Assembly: GCF_022695985.1 (NCBI RefSeq) | Contig: NZ_JAAPBF010000003.1 | Span: 1-64,000 of the forward strand | Direction: 5' to 3' | DNA: 64,000 nucleotides | Origin: Streptomyces sp. NP-1717 | GTDB lineage: Bacteria; Actinomycetota; Actinomycetes; Streptomycetales; Streptomycetaceae | Shown here: positions 16,431 through 23,062 of the stretch, one piece after another | Layout of the letters: every line of letters starts with the position of its first letter | Numbering within the stretch: the first letter of the stretch is position 1 | Position numbers and translations under genes: made by a program | Notes under the pieces: generated by a model | What the model was told of the DNA's origin: nothing | Databases searched by the model: none | Seen by the model: the letters and a program-made list of their open reading frames with translations, nothing else

Positions 16431-18539
16431 TCAGACGTGCTCGGGCGAGCGCTCCCCCGCCTTCCCTCCGGACAGCCCGGCGGGGCCGTCGTGCGCGCCC
16501 CGCGCGAAGAGCCGCCCCGGCCACCAGAACCGGCGCCCGAGGTCCAGGGCGAGGGCGGGCACGAGCACCGTACGGACCAGGAAGGTGTCCAGCAGGACTC
16601 CGATGCCGACGATTACGCCCATCTGCGCCATCGTCACCAGCGGCAGCGCCGCGAAGACGGCGAAGGTCGCGGCGAGCACCACGCCCGCCGAGGTGATGAC
16701 GCCTCCGGTGCTGGTCAGACCCTCCAGTACGCCACGCCTGTGGCCGGTCCGCAGTGCCTCCTCGCGGACCCGGTGCATCAGGAAGATGTTGTAGTCGATG
16801 CCGAGCGCGACCAGGAACACGAAGCCCATCAGCGGGATCGACCAGTCGACACCGGCGAATCCGAAGACGGTCTCGAACAGGAGGTTCGAGGCGCCGAGGG
16901 CGGCGAAGTACGACAGGACGACCGTCGCGAGCAGCAGCAGCGGTGCGACCAGGGCGCGCAGCAGCAGGATCAGTACGACCAGTACCACCACCAGCACCAC
17001 GGGGATGACGGTGCGCAGATCGCGGTCGGCGGCCCGCTGGGTGTCGAGGGTCTGCGCGGTGGCCCCGCCGACGACGGCGTCGGCGCCGTCGACGGTGCCC
17101 ACGGCGTCCCGGAGCCGGTCGACGGTGTCCTTGGCCGCCGTGCTGTCCGGGGTGTCGGTCAGGACCACCGACAGGGTGGCGAGACGGCCGTCGGGCGTAC
17201 GGTCGCCGTCCTCGACGCGCGCGACGCCCTCGACGTCCCGCAGGGCCGACTCGACGTCGGCGGCGCGGTCGGCGCGGGTGACGACCTTGGCCGGGTCGGA
17301 GGCGCCCGACGGGTAGTGCGCGGAGATGAGTTCCTGCGCCACGACCGATTCGGGCTTCTCCTGGAACATCTCGGACTGCCGCAGCCCCATGTCGATGCCG
17401 AACGCGCTGAGCGCGAGCGCTCCGGTGACGCCCACCGACATCAGCCAGGACCAGCGCGGGCGCCGGGCGACCAGGGCGCCGATCCGGGACCACACGGTGG
17501 TCTCCTTGCGGGCGGGGGTGCCGAAGCGCGGGACGAACGGCCAGAAGACCCAGCGGCCGGCGATCACCAGCAGCGCGGGCAGCACCGTGACCATCGCGAG
17601 GAACGCGCAGACCACCCCGACGGCGCCGACCAGCCCCATGGAGCGCGAGGAGTTGATGTCGGCGAACGCCAGACAGGCCAGTCCGATCGCGACGGTGCCC
17701 GCGGAGGCGAGGATCGCCGGGCCCGAGCGGACCAGCGCGGTCCGCATCGCCTCGTGCCGGTCCTCCCGCCGGTGCAGTTCCTCGCGGTAGCGGGCGATGA
17801 GCAGCAGGGCGTAGTCCGTGCCGACGCCGAAGACGAGCACCATCAGGATGCCCGCGCTCTGCGGATCGACGGGCAGATGGCCGTACTTGGCGAGCAGATA
17901 CGTGCCGACCTGGGTGAGTACGGCGGCGAAGCCGACGGACAGCAGCGGGAACAGCCACAGCAGGGGGCTGCGGTAAGTGATCAGCAGCAGGACGGCGACG
18001 ACGAGCCCGGTCGCGATCATCAGGGTCGCGTCGAGGGTGCCGAAGACGGCGACGGAGTCGGTCAGGGAGGCGGCGGGGCCGCCCACCTCGGCCTCGACAC
18101 CGGGTGGGGCGTTGGCGCCGGCGATGTCGCGGAGCCTGTCGACCGTGTCGGTGATCTCGTCCTCGTACGACAGGGGGACGACGGCCATCAGGGCCTCGCC
18201 GTCCTCGGACGGTACGGCGGGCGGCAGTTGCTCGCCGTCGGCGACGTACGGCGCGAAGCGCTCGCGGTCCGCGGCGGCCTTCGCCGCGGCCCCGTCGCCG
18301 GTGTAGACGACGACCGCCGGCATCAGGGTGTCGGTGCGGAATTTCTCCAGCTCGGTGTTGACCCGGGCCGATTCCGCGCCACGGGGCAGGAACGCGTTCG
18401 GCCCCGTCTCCTCGACTTCGCCGAGCTTGCCCGCGAGCGGGCCGAGCGCGACGACGAGGATCAGCCAGGCGACGAGGACGAACCACTTCCCGCGACTGCC
18501 GCCGGGTGCCCCGGCGAGCCGCTTCGGCAAGGTGGTCAT
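16431..18539 (-). CDS. MMPL-family RND transporter
   Basis: The 702-residue protein is a single-chain RND exporter of the MMPL type. It has a first membrane helix near residues 20-40, a large external loop, a block of five to six helices containing GTDYALLLIARYREEL, a second external loop, and a matching helix block with GIDYNIFLMHRVREE. The two related GxDY motifs carry the proton-relay Asp residues typical of the family. Such proteins export lipids, glycolipids or antibiotics. ATG 18539 has GGAG seven bases upstream. It follows the ArsR-type regulator pair but is separated by a hairpin, so co-regulation is possible while a separate promoter is likely. Confidence 0.9.
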   Translation of the reverse strand: MTTLPKRLAGAPGGSRGKWFVLVAWLILVVALGPLAGKLGEVEETGPNAFLPRGAESARVNTELEKFRTDTLMPAVVVYTGDGAAAKAAADRERFAPYVADGEQLPPAVPSEDGEALMAVVPLSYEDEITDTVDRLRDIAGANAPPGVEAEVGGPAASLTDSVAVFGTLDATLMIATGLVVAVLLLITYRSPLLWLFPLLSVGFAAVLTQVGTYLLAKYGHLPVDPQSAGILMVLVFGVGTDYALLLIARYREELHRREDRHEAMRTALVRSGPAILASAGTVAIGLACLAFADINSSRSMGLVGAVGVVCAFLAMVTVLPALLVIAGRWVFWPFVPRFGTPARKETTVWSRIGALVARRPRWSWLMSVGVTGALALSAFGIDMGLRQSEMFQEKPESVVAQELISAHYPSGASDPAKVVTRADRAADVESALRDVEGVARVEDGDRTPDGRLATLSVVLTDTPDSTAAKDTVDRLRDAVGTVDGADAVVGGATAQTLDTQRAADRDLRTVIPVVLVVVLVVLILLLRALVAPLLLLATVVLSYFAALGASNLLFETVFGFAGVDWSIPLMGFVFLVALGIDYNIFLMHRVREEALRTGHRRGVLEGLTSTGGVITSAGVVLAATFAVFAALPLVTMAQMGVIVGIGVLLDTFLVRTVLVPALALDLGRRFWWPGRLFARGAHDGPAGLSGGKAGERSPEHV

Positions 18540-18655
18540 GAGTAATCTCCTTGGTATGGAGTGAGTGAGGGCACGCTCCTTCCGCACCGCGGCGTGATGG
18601 TTTGCCGACCTGCCGCGGCGCGCGGGATGGTGCCCTGAGTGACGGATCTCCATGA

Positions 18656-18687
18656 GTACGGCCGGGAGCGGGAACTCCCGGCCGTAC
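18656..18687. terminator. 13-bp hairpin after the small coiled-coil gene
   Basis: GTACGGCCGGGAG (18656-18668) pairs perfectly with CTCCCGGCCGTAC (18675-18687) across a six-base loop. It begins 20 bases past the stop of the 88-residue gene on the minus strand and before the MMPL gene. It is a probable terminator or partial attenuator. Confidence 0.6.
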
Positions 18688-18707
18688 GTCTTCACTTGGC
18701 GCCGGTA

Positions 18708-18974
18708 CTACTCGATCTCGCGCATCATCTTCTCCATCGACGCGATCGAGCCACGGGCCTGTGTCAGTTCGTCGAGCGTGCGGCGGTGGAGTTCGACGTT
18801 GTCCTCCAGAAGCTGCGCGTACTTCATGGCGAGCTTCTTGTACTGCTCCTCACGCGCGGCCACCATGCGCGCGCGCCAGGTCGCCGCGACCTGCCAGACG
18901 ACCACGATGAGGAACAGGAAGACGCCGCCGGCGCCGATGGCCCCCGCCAGGTCCGTCCATCCCGAATCGTTCAT
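18708..18974 (-). CDS. Small membrane-anchored coiled-coil protein
   Basis: The 88-residue product has one N-terminal membrane helix (AGAIGAGGVFLFLIVVVW, about residues 10-30). A charged, heptad-like helix follows to the end (EEQYKKLAMKYAQLLEDNVELH...), so it should be an anchored coiled coil facing the cytoplasm. Its ATG overlaps the stop of the ArsR-type gene (ATGA), indicating translational coupling. I do not know a function. The pairing with a winged-helix regulator suggests a membrane partner that senses a signal or sequesters the regulator; this is inference. Confidence 0.75.
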   Translation of the reverse strand: MNDSGWTDLAGAIGAGGVFLFLIVVVWQVAATWRARMVAAREEQYKKLAMKYAQLLEDNVELHRRTLDELTQARGSIASMEKMMREIE

Positions 18975-19312
18975 TTCGCGGACTCCTTCACGGTCGTTCC
19001 CTCTTCCTCGGTGAGCGTCTGCGCCGCCGTGGCGACGGACTGGGGGGTCAGGGCGAAACAGAACGGCGTCAGCTCGAAGTACTTCATCGACTTGCCGCTC
19101 TCGGAGAGCTCCAGCGTCCCTGCGACCAGACCGGCCGCCTCCAGCCGCTGGAGGTGCATGTGCAGCAGCGGACGGCCGATGCCGAGCTCGCGGGCGAGCC
19201 TGCTGACGTAGTTCCGGCCCTCCAGGAGCGCGCCGATGATCCGCATCCGGTGGGGATTGCCGAGCGCGCCGAGCACTTTCAGCAGCTCGTCGCCGGTCGG
19301 GACCTCTTGCAT
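18971..19312 (-). CDS. ArsR-like winged helix-turn-helix regulator
   Basis: The 113-residue protein has a compact winged helix-turn-helix: LLKVLGALGNPHRMRIIGAL, then VSRLARELGIGRPLLHMHLQRLEAAGLV and a wing with SGKSMKYFELT. No metal-binding Cys pair is visible, so it is unlikely to be a classical metal sensor. I chose ATG 19312, with AAAGGG eight bases upstream, over a GTG seven codons earlier. Two inverted repeats just upstream (19334-19353 and 19367-19384) suggest autoregulation. It is coupled to the small membrane coiled-coil protein and precedes the MMPL exporter, a plausible target. Confidence 0.85.
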   Translation of the reverse strand: MQEVPTGDELLKVLGALGNPHRMRIIGALLEGRNYVSRLARELGIGRPLLHMHLQRLEAAGLVAGTLELSESGKSMKYFELTPFCFALTPQSVATAAQTLTEEEGTTVKESAK

Positions 19313-19333
19313 CGCAGCGCCCTTTCTCAGCAC

Positions 19334-19384
19334 CTGTCAGAGAAGACTGACAGCAGCCCCGGGACCTGTCAAAGAAACCTGACA
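19334..19384. promoter_or_regulatory. Paired inverted repeats before the ArsR-like gene
   Basis: The first site is CTGTCAG-N6-CTGACAG (19334-19353), a perfect 7-bp inverted repeat. The second is TGTCA-N8-TGACA (19367-19384). Their centres are 32 bp apart, about three helical turns, so both would face the same side of DNA. Read on the minus strand, the upstream site contains TTGACA (complement of 19367-19372), a possible -35, with only a weak -10 further down. Binding by the adjacent ArsR-like protein is the natural inference. Confidence 0.6.
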
Positions 19385-19602
19385 CATATCAGGGTCGGCT
19401 GAGGGGAAGTCGGGGTCGTCTCAGGGTCCCCCGGCGCATCCCCGACACGGGTGACGGCACGGCGGACGCGGACGCATAAGCTCATCACCGGGCGGCGCCC
19501 CGTACGGTTGTCCCGTCCGTGGCCCGGCGCACGGAGAAGGAAGAGTGAACCAGGTGTTTACGCAGGTCAGCTCGGCGAACAGGACTGCGGGGTAAAGAGG
19601 AC

Positions 19603-20271
19603 GTGCACATCGTCATCATGGGCTGCGGCCGAGTGGGAGCCGCGCTCGCGACCAGCCTGGAGCGGCAGGGGCACACGGTCGCGGTCATCGACCGCGACCC
19701 CACGGCGTTCCGCAGGCTCGGCTCCGGCTTCGGCGGCCGGCGTGTCAACGGCGTCGGCTTCGACCAGGACACGTTGCGCGACGCGGGCATCGAGGACGCG
19801 GGCGCGTTCGCCGCGGTCAGTAGCGGCGACAACTCGAACATCATCGCCGCCCGGGTGGCCCGCGAGATGTTCGGCATCGAGAACGTGGCCGCGCGCATCT
19901 ACGACCCCCGGCGTGCGGAGGTCTACCAGCGGCTCGGCATCCCGACCGTGGCGACCGTCCGGTGGACCGCCGACCAGATGCTCAGGCGGCTGCTGCCGTC
20001 CGGCGCGGAGCCGCTGTGGCGCGACCCGAGCGGCGGCGTGCAGCTCGCCGAGGTCCACACGTCGGCCGGCTGGATCGGCCACAAGATCAGCACCCTCCAG
20101 GAGGAGACGGGCGTCCGCGTCGCGTTCCTCACCCGGCTCGGCGAGGCCATACTGCCCACGTCGCAGACCGTGCTCCAGGAGGGCGACCTCGTCCACGTGA
20201 TGATGCGTACGGACGACATCCAGAAGGTCGAGGCGGCCTTCGCCGAGGGCCCTGAGGAGGGCGGTCACTGA
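19603..20271 (+). CDS. TrkA-type potassium channel/transport regulator, first copy
   Basis: The 222-residue protein has an N-terminal RCK/TrkA-N Rossmann domain (MHIVIMGCGRVGAALA, with GxGxxG and acidic VIDRDP) and a C-terminal TrkA-C domain from about 135. These cytoplasmic proteins gate potassium transporters on binding nucleotides. The GTG start follows AAAGAGGA. Its stop overlaps the start of a second trkA-type gene (TGATG), so the two are made together and may form a hetero-oligomeric ring. No TrkH/KtrB membrane subunit is in the window; the nearby KimA-like permease is one possible partner. Confidence 0.9.
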   Translation: MHIVIMGCGRVGAALATSLERQGHTVAVIDRDPTAFRRLGSGFGGRRVNGVGFDQDTLRDAGIEDAGAFAAVSSGDNSNIIAARVAREMFGIENVAARIYDPRRAEVYQRLGIPTVATVRWTADQMLRRLLPSGAEPLWRDPSGGVQLAEVHTSAGWIGHKISTLQEETGVRVAFLTRLGEAILPTSQTVLQEGDLVHVMMRTDDIQKVEAAFAEGPEEGGH

Positions 20272-20942
20272 TGCGCGTCGCGATTGCCGGAGCAGGTGCG
20301 GTGGGTCGTTCCATCGCGGGCGAACTGCTGGAGAACGGCCACGAGATCCTGCTGATCGACAAGGCGCCCACCGCCATCTCGGTCGAACGGGTCCCGATGG
20401 CGGAGTGGCTGCTGGCCGACGCGTGCGAGATCACCTCGCTGGACGAGGCGGCGCTGCAACGCTGCAACGTCGTGATCGCCGCGACCGGCGACGACAAGGT
20501 CAACCTGGTCGTCTCGCTGCTGGCCAAGACGGAGTACGGCGTCCCGAGGGTGGTGGCCCGCGTCAACAACCCCAAGAACGAGTGGCTGTTCAACGAGTCG
20601 TGGGGCGTGGACGTCGCGGTGTCGACGCCGCGGCTGATGTCGGCGCTGGTGGAAGAGGCGGTGAGCGTCGGCGATCTCGTACGGCTGCTGCGCTTCAGCC
20701 ACGGCGACGCGAACCTCGTGGAGCTGACGCTGCCGCCGGAGTCGGCGGTGACGGGGACGCAGGTCGGGGACGTGAACTGGCCGGAGGACACGTCGCTGGT
20801 GACGATCATCCGAGGGTCGCGCGTGCTGACGCCGAACGCGGAGGAGACGCTGGAGGCGGGGGACGAACTGCTCTTCGTGGCGGCGCAGGCGCGGGAGGAG
20901 CAGCTGGAGGACCTGCTGTCGGTGCGACGGGAAGACGCGTAG
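20271..20942 (+). CDS. TrkA-type potassium channel/transport regulator, second copy
   Basis: The 223-residue product repeats the layout of its neighbour: a Rossmann RCK domain (MRVAIAGAGAVGRSIAGELL, acidic LLIDKAP) and a TrkA-C domain with VTGTQVGDVNWPEDT and a final ALDDELLF-like strand (EAGDELLFVAA). It differs enough in sequence to be an old duplication. Start and stop codons of the pair overlap by one base. The gene is followed by a degenerate copy of the dispersed palindromic repeat. Confidence 0.9.
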   Translation: MRVAIAGAGAVGRSIAGELLENGHEILLIDKAPTAISVERVPMAEWLLADACEITSLDEAALQRCNVVIAATGDDKVNLVVSLLAKTEYGVPRVVARVNNPKNEWLFNESWGVDVAVSTPRLMSALVEEAVSVGDLVRLLRFSHGDANLVELTLPPESAVTGTQVGDVNWPEDTSLVTIIRGSRVLTPNAEETLEAGDELLFVAAQAREEQLEDLLSVRREDA

Positions 20943-21017
20943 CGCTGCGCTGTGCGGTTGCGTGTGTGCCTGTCCCTGCGGGCCGGGCTTGATCGGTGCG
21001 GGGTTTCGTTCGACCGC

Positions 21018-21080
21018 GTCCGCCCGGTGGTCGGGTTGTCCTCAATCGCCGGACGGGCTTCAAATCCGCCCGTCCGGCGG
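21018..21080. repeat. Degenerate copy of the CCTCAATCGCCGGACGGGC palindrome
   Basis: The left arm CGCCGGACGGG (21047-21057) pairs with CCCGTCCGGCG (21069-21079). The conserved flank TCCGCCCGGTGG...TCCTCAATCGCC precedes it. Unlike the copies at 38.4, 46.5 and 57.9 kb, the right arm has lost the outer ATTGAGG. It sits between trkA and the DUF3159 gene, which converge, and could act as a terminator for both. Confidence 0.7.
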
Positions 21081-21122
21081 GTGTGAACAGCACCCAGCCC
21101 CCGGCAACGAACCCGCAACCAA

Positions 21123-21887
21123 CTAGCCCTGCTCGCGCGCCGACCGCGCCGCCTGCGCCGACCGCTCCGCCTCCTCCTCCGCCTCCATCTCGGCGAAGAC
21201 GTCGATCGGCGCCGGGGCCTTCGCCAGGAACACCCAGGTCAGATACACCGCCAGCAGGAACGGCGGGATCTTCAGCGACACCAGGACCCAGCCCAGCTGC
21301 GTCGTGTCCGCCCACCAGTACAGCGGGAAGAGGATCGCGCACTTCGCGAGGAGGATGAACCCCCACGCGTAACTCGCCTTCGTGTACGCCGCCTTGCGCC
21401 CCGGGTTCCGCGTGCGCCAGGACAGGTTCTCCTTGAAGACCGGGCCCAGGATCAGCCCGATCAGGGGCACCCCCGCGACGCTGGTCCCGATGTACGCGAC
21501 GGCCAGCCCCAGCGTGTAGAGCATGCCCGGCAGGTAGAAGTCCTTCGCGTTGCCGGTCATCATCGCGAAGACCACGCCGAAGGCGACCCCGAAGACGCCG
21601 CTGAAGGCGTGCTTCACGGTGTCGCGGCGGATCAGCCGGACGGCCACCAGCAGCAGCGACACCGCGAGGGCGGCGATCGCCGAGACGTGCAGGTCCTTGT
21701 TGATCGTGAAGATCGTGACGAAGAGCAGTCCGGGGACGACCGTCTCCACCATCCCGCGCACGCCGCCGAAGGCCTCGAAGAGCGCGGCCTCGGTGACGGC
21801 CTTGGCGTCGGCGTCGGTCTGCGGGTCGCCCCCGGGGGCGGGGGTACTGGGGTCTGTCGTCGCGGCGGGCTTGTCGGTTGACGTCAC
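21123..21887 (-). CDS. DUF3159 membrane protein
   Basis: The 254-residue protein has a Thr/Pro/Asp-rich N-terminus of about 30 residues and a pore-like set of about six hydrophobic segments (VVPGLLFVTIFTI, AIAALAVSLLLVAVRL, AFSGVFGVAFGVVFAMM, LYTLGLAVAYI, KCAILFPLYWWA, LKIPPFLLAVYLTWVFLA). It ends in a charged Glu/Ala-rich tail. It matches the actinobacterial DUF3159 family, whose function is unknown. The GTG start at 21887 uses an ACAGGAG that overlaps the stop of the upstream OB-fold gene, so the two are coupled. Confidence 0.85.
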   Translation of the reverse strand: MTSTDKPAATTDPSTPAPGGDPQTDADAKAVTEAALFEAFGGVRGMVETVVPGLLFVTIFTINKDLHVSAIAALAVSLLLVAVRLIRRDTVKHAFSGVFGVAFGVVFAMMTGNAKDFYLPGMLYTLGLAVAYIGTSVAGVPLIGLILGPVFKENLSWRTRNPGRKAAYTKASYAWGFILLAKCAILFPLYWWADTTQLGWVLVSLKIPPFLLAVYLTWVFLAKAPAPIDVFAEMEAEEEAERSAQAARSAREQG

Positions 21888-21890
21888 CGG

Positions 21891-22277
21891 CTACTCCTGT
21901 CCGAGCGGTCGGAGTTCGTATTTGGGGTTGAACAGCACCCTGCGGCCGTGGCTCATGGAGATCCGGCCGGATGCGATGAGCTTGCGGCCCGGCTCTATGC
22001 CCGCGATGGAGCGCCGTCCCAGCCACACCACGTCCAGCGGCGCGGTGCCGTCGAACAGCTCCGCCTCCAGCGCGGGCACACCGGCCCGCGGACGCAAAGT
22101 GACCGTCCGCAACGTACCAGTCACCTTGACTATCTGGCGGTCGCCGCAGTCGCTGATGCGTGTGCAGCCCGAAGCCTGCGCGTCCTCACGCAGCTCCTCG
22201 GATTCCAGGTCCTCCTGGGAGCTGGACAGCCGGTCGAGCATCCGGCGGAAGCGGCCGGTCGGCTTCTCAGCACTCAT
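21891..22277 (-). CDS. OB-fold nucleic-acid-binding protein
   Basis: The 128-residue product has a charged N-terminal helix (RRMLDRLSSSQEDLESEEL) and an OB-fold of the tRNA_anti/RecG-wedge type: VKVTGTLRTVTLRPR, VPALEAELFDGTAPLDVVWLGRR, GIEPGRKLIASGRI. Similar small proteins lie beside DUF3159 genes across actinobacteria. It probably binds single-stranded DNA or RNA, but no enzymatic motif is present. It precedes and is coupled to the DUF3159 gene. Confidence 0.8.
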   Translation of the reverse strand: MSAEKPTGRFRRMLDRLSSSQEDLESEELREDAQASGCTRISDCGDRQIVKVTGTLRTVTLRPRAGVPALEAELFDGTAPLDVVWLGRRSIAGIEPGRKLIASGRISMSHGRRVLFNPKYELRPLGQE

Positions 22278-22310
22278 GACAGAAGCGTACCGGGGTCCGC
22301 GGGCGCCGGA

Positions 22311-23033
22311 TCATCGGTCGAACCGGTAGCCCATGCCGGGCTCGGTCACGAAGTGTCTGGGGTGCGAGGGGTCGGCCTCCAGCTTGCGGCGGAGCTGGGC
22401 CATGTAGACCCGCAGATAGTTGGTCTCCGTGCCGTAGGAGGGCCCCCAGACCTCCTGGAGGAGCTGTTTCTGGCTGACGAGGCGGCCGGTGTTGCGTACG
22501 AGCACCTCCAGGAGGTGCCACTCGGTCGGGGTGAGCCGTACGTCGCGGCCCTCCCGGTGCACCTTCTTGGCCACCAGGTCGACGGTGAAGCCCTCGGTCT
22601 CGACCATGGCCGCCGCGGCGTCGTCGCCGGAGCCGACGGGCTCGGCGCGGCGGACGGCGGCGCGCAGCCGGGCGAGGAGTTCGTCCATGCCGAAGGGTTT
22701 GGTGACGTAGTCGTCGGCGCCCGCGTCCAGCGCCTCGACCTTCTCGTCGGAGGTCTGGCGCGCGGAGAGCACCAGGATCGGTACGCGGGTCCAGCCGCGC
22801 AGGCCCTTGATGACCTCCACGCCGTCCATGTCGGGCAGGCCGAGGTCGAGCACGACGACGTCCGGGTGGCGGGCGGCGGCGAGTTCCAGGGCGCTCGCGC
22901 CGTCGGCTGCGGCGTCGACCTCGTACTTGCGGGCCTTCAGGTTGATCACGAGCGCGCGCACGATCTGCGGCTCGTCGTCGACCACGAGCACCCTCACGGG
23001 CCCTCGGGGGTCTCCCCCGGCGGGAGGCGCCAT
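22311..23033 (-). CDS. kdpE: KdpE, OmpR-family response regulator
   Basis: The 240-residue regulator has a receiver domain (VLVVDDEPQIVRAL; phospho-acceptor Asp63 in VVLDLGLPDMDG; Lys in YVTKPFGMDELLARLRA). An OmpR/PhoB winged helix follows (LTPTEWHLLEVLVRNTGRLVSQ..., YLRVYMAQLRRKLE). It answers KdpD to control the potassium P-type ATPase genes, which are not in this window. It starts at ATG 23033, 30 bp after the kdpD stop, so the two are one operon. Confidence 0.9.
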   Translation of the reverse strand: MAPPAGGDPRGPVRVLVVDDEPQIVRALVINLKARKYEVDAAADGASALELAAARHPDVVVLDLGLPDMDGVEVIKGLRGWTRVPILVLSARQTSDEKVEALDAGADDYVTKPFGMDELLARLRAAVRRAEPVGSGDDAAAAMVETEGFTVDLVAKKVHREGRDVRLTPTEWHLLEVLVRNTGRLVSQKQLLQEVWGPSYGTETNYLRVYMAQLRRKLEADPSHPRHFVTEPGMGYRFDR

Positions 23034-23062
23034 GGTGGCCTGCCTTTCTGCTGTGCCGCCGG

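Noticed and set aside
15003..18545. 1180-residue plus-strand frame opposite the APC permease and MMPL genes
   Set aside because: Low-complexity Gln/Gly/Arg/Asp-rich sequence; the opposite strand carries complete membrane proteins with family motifs.
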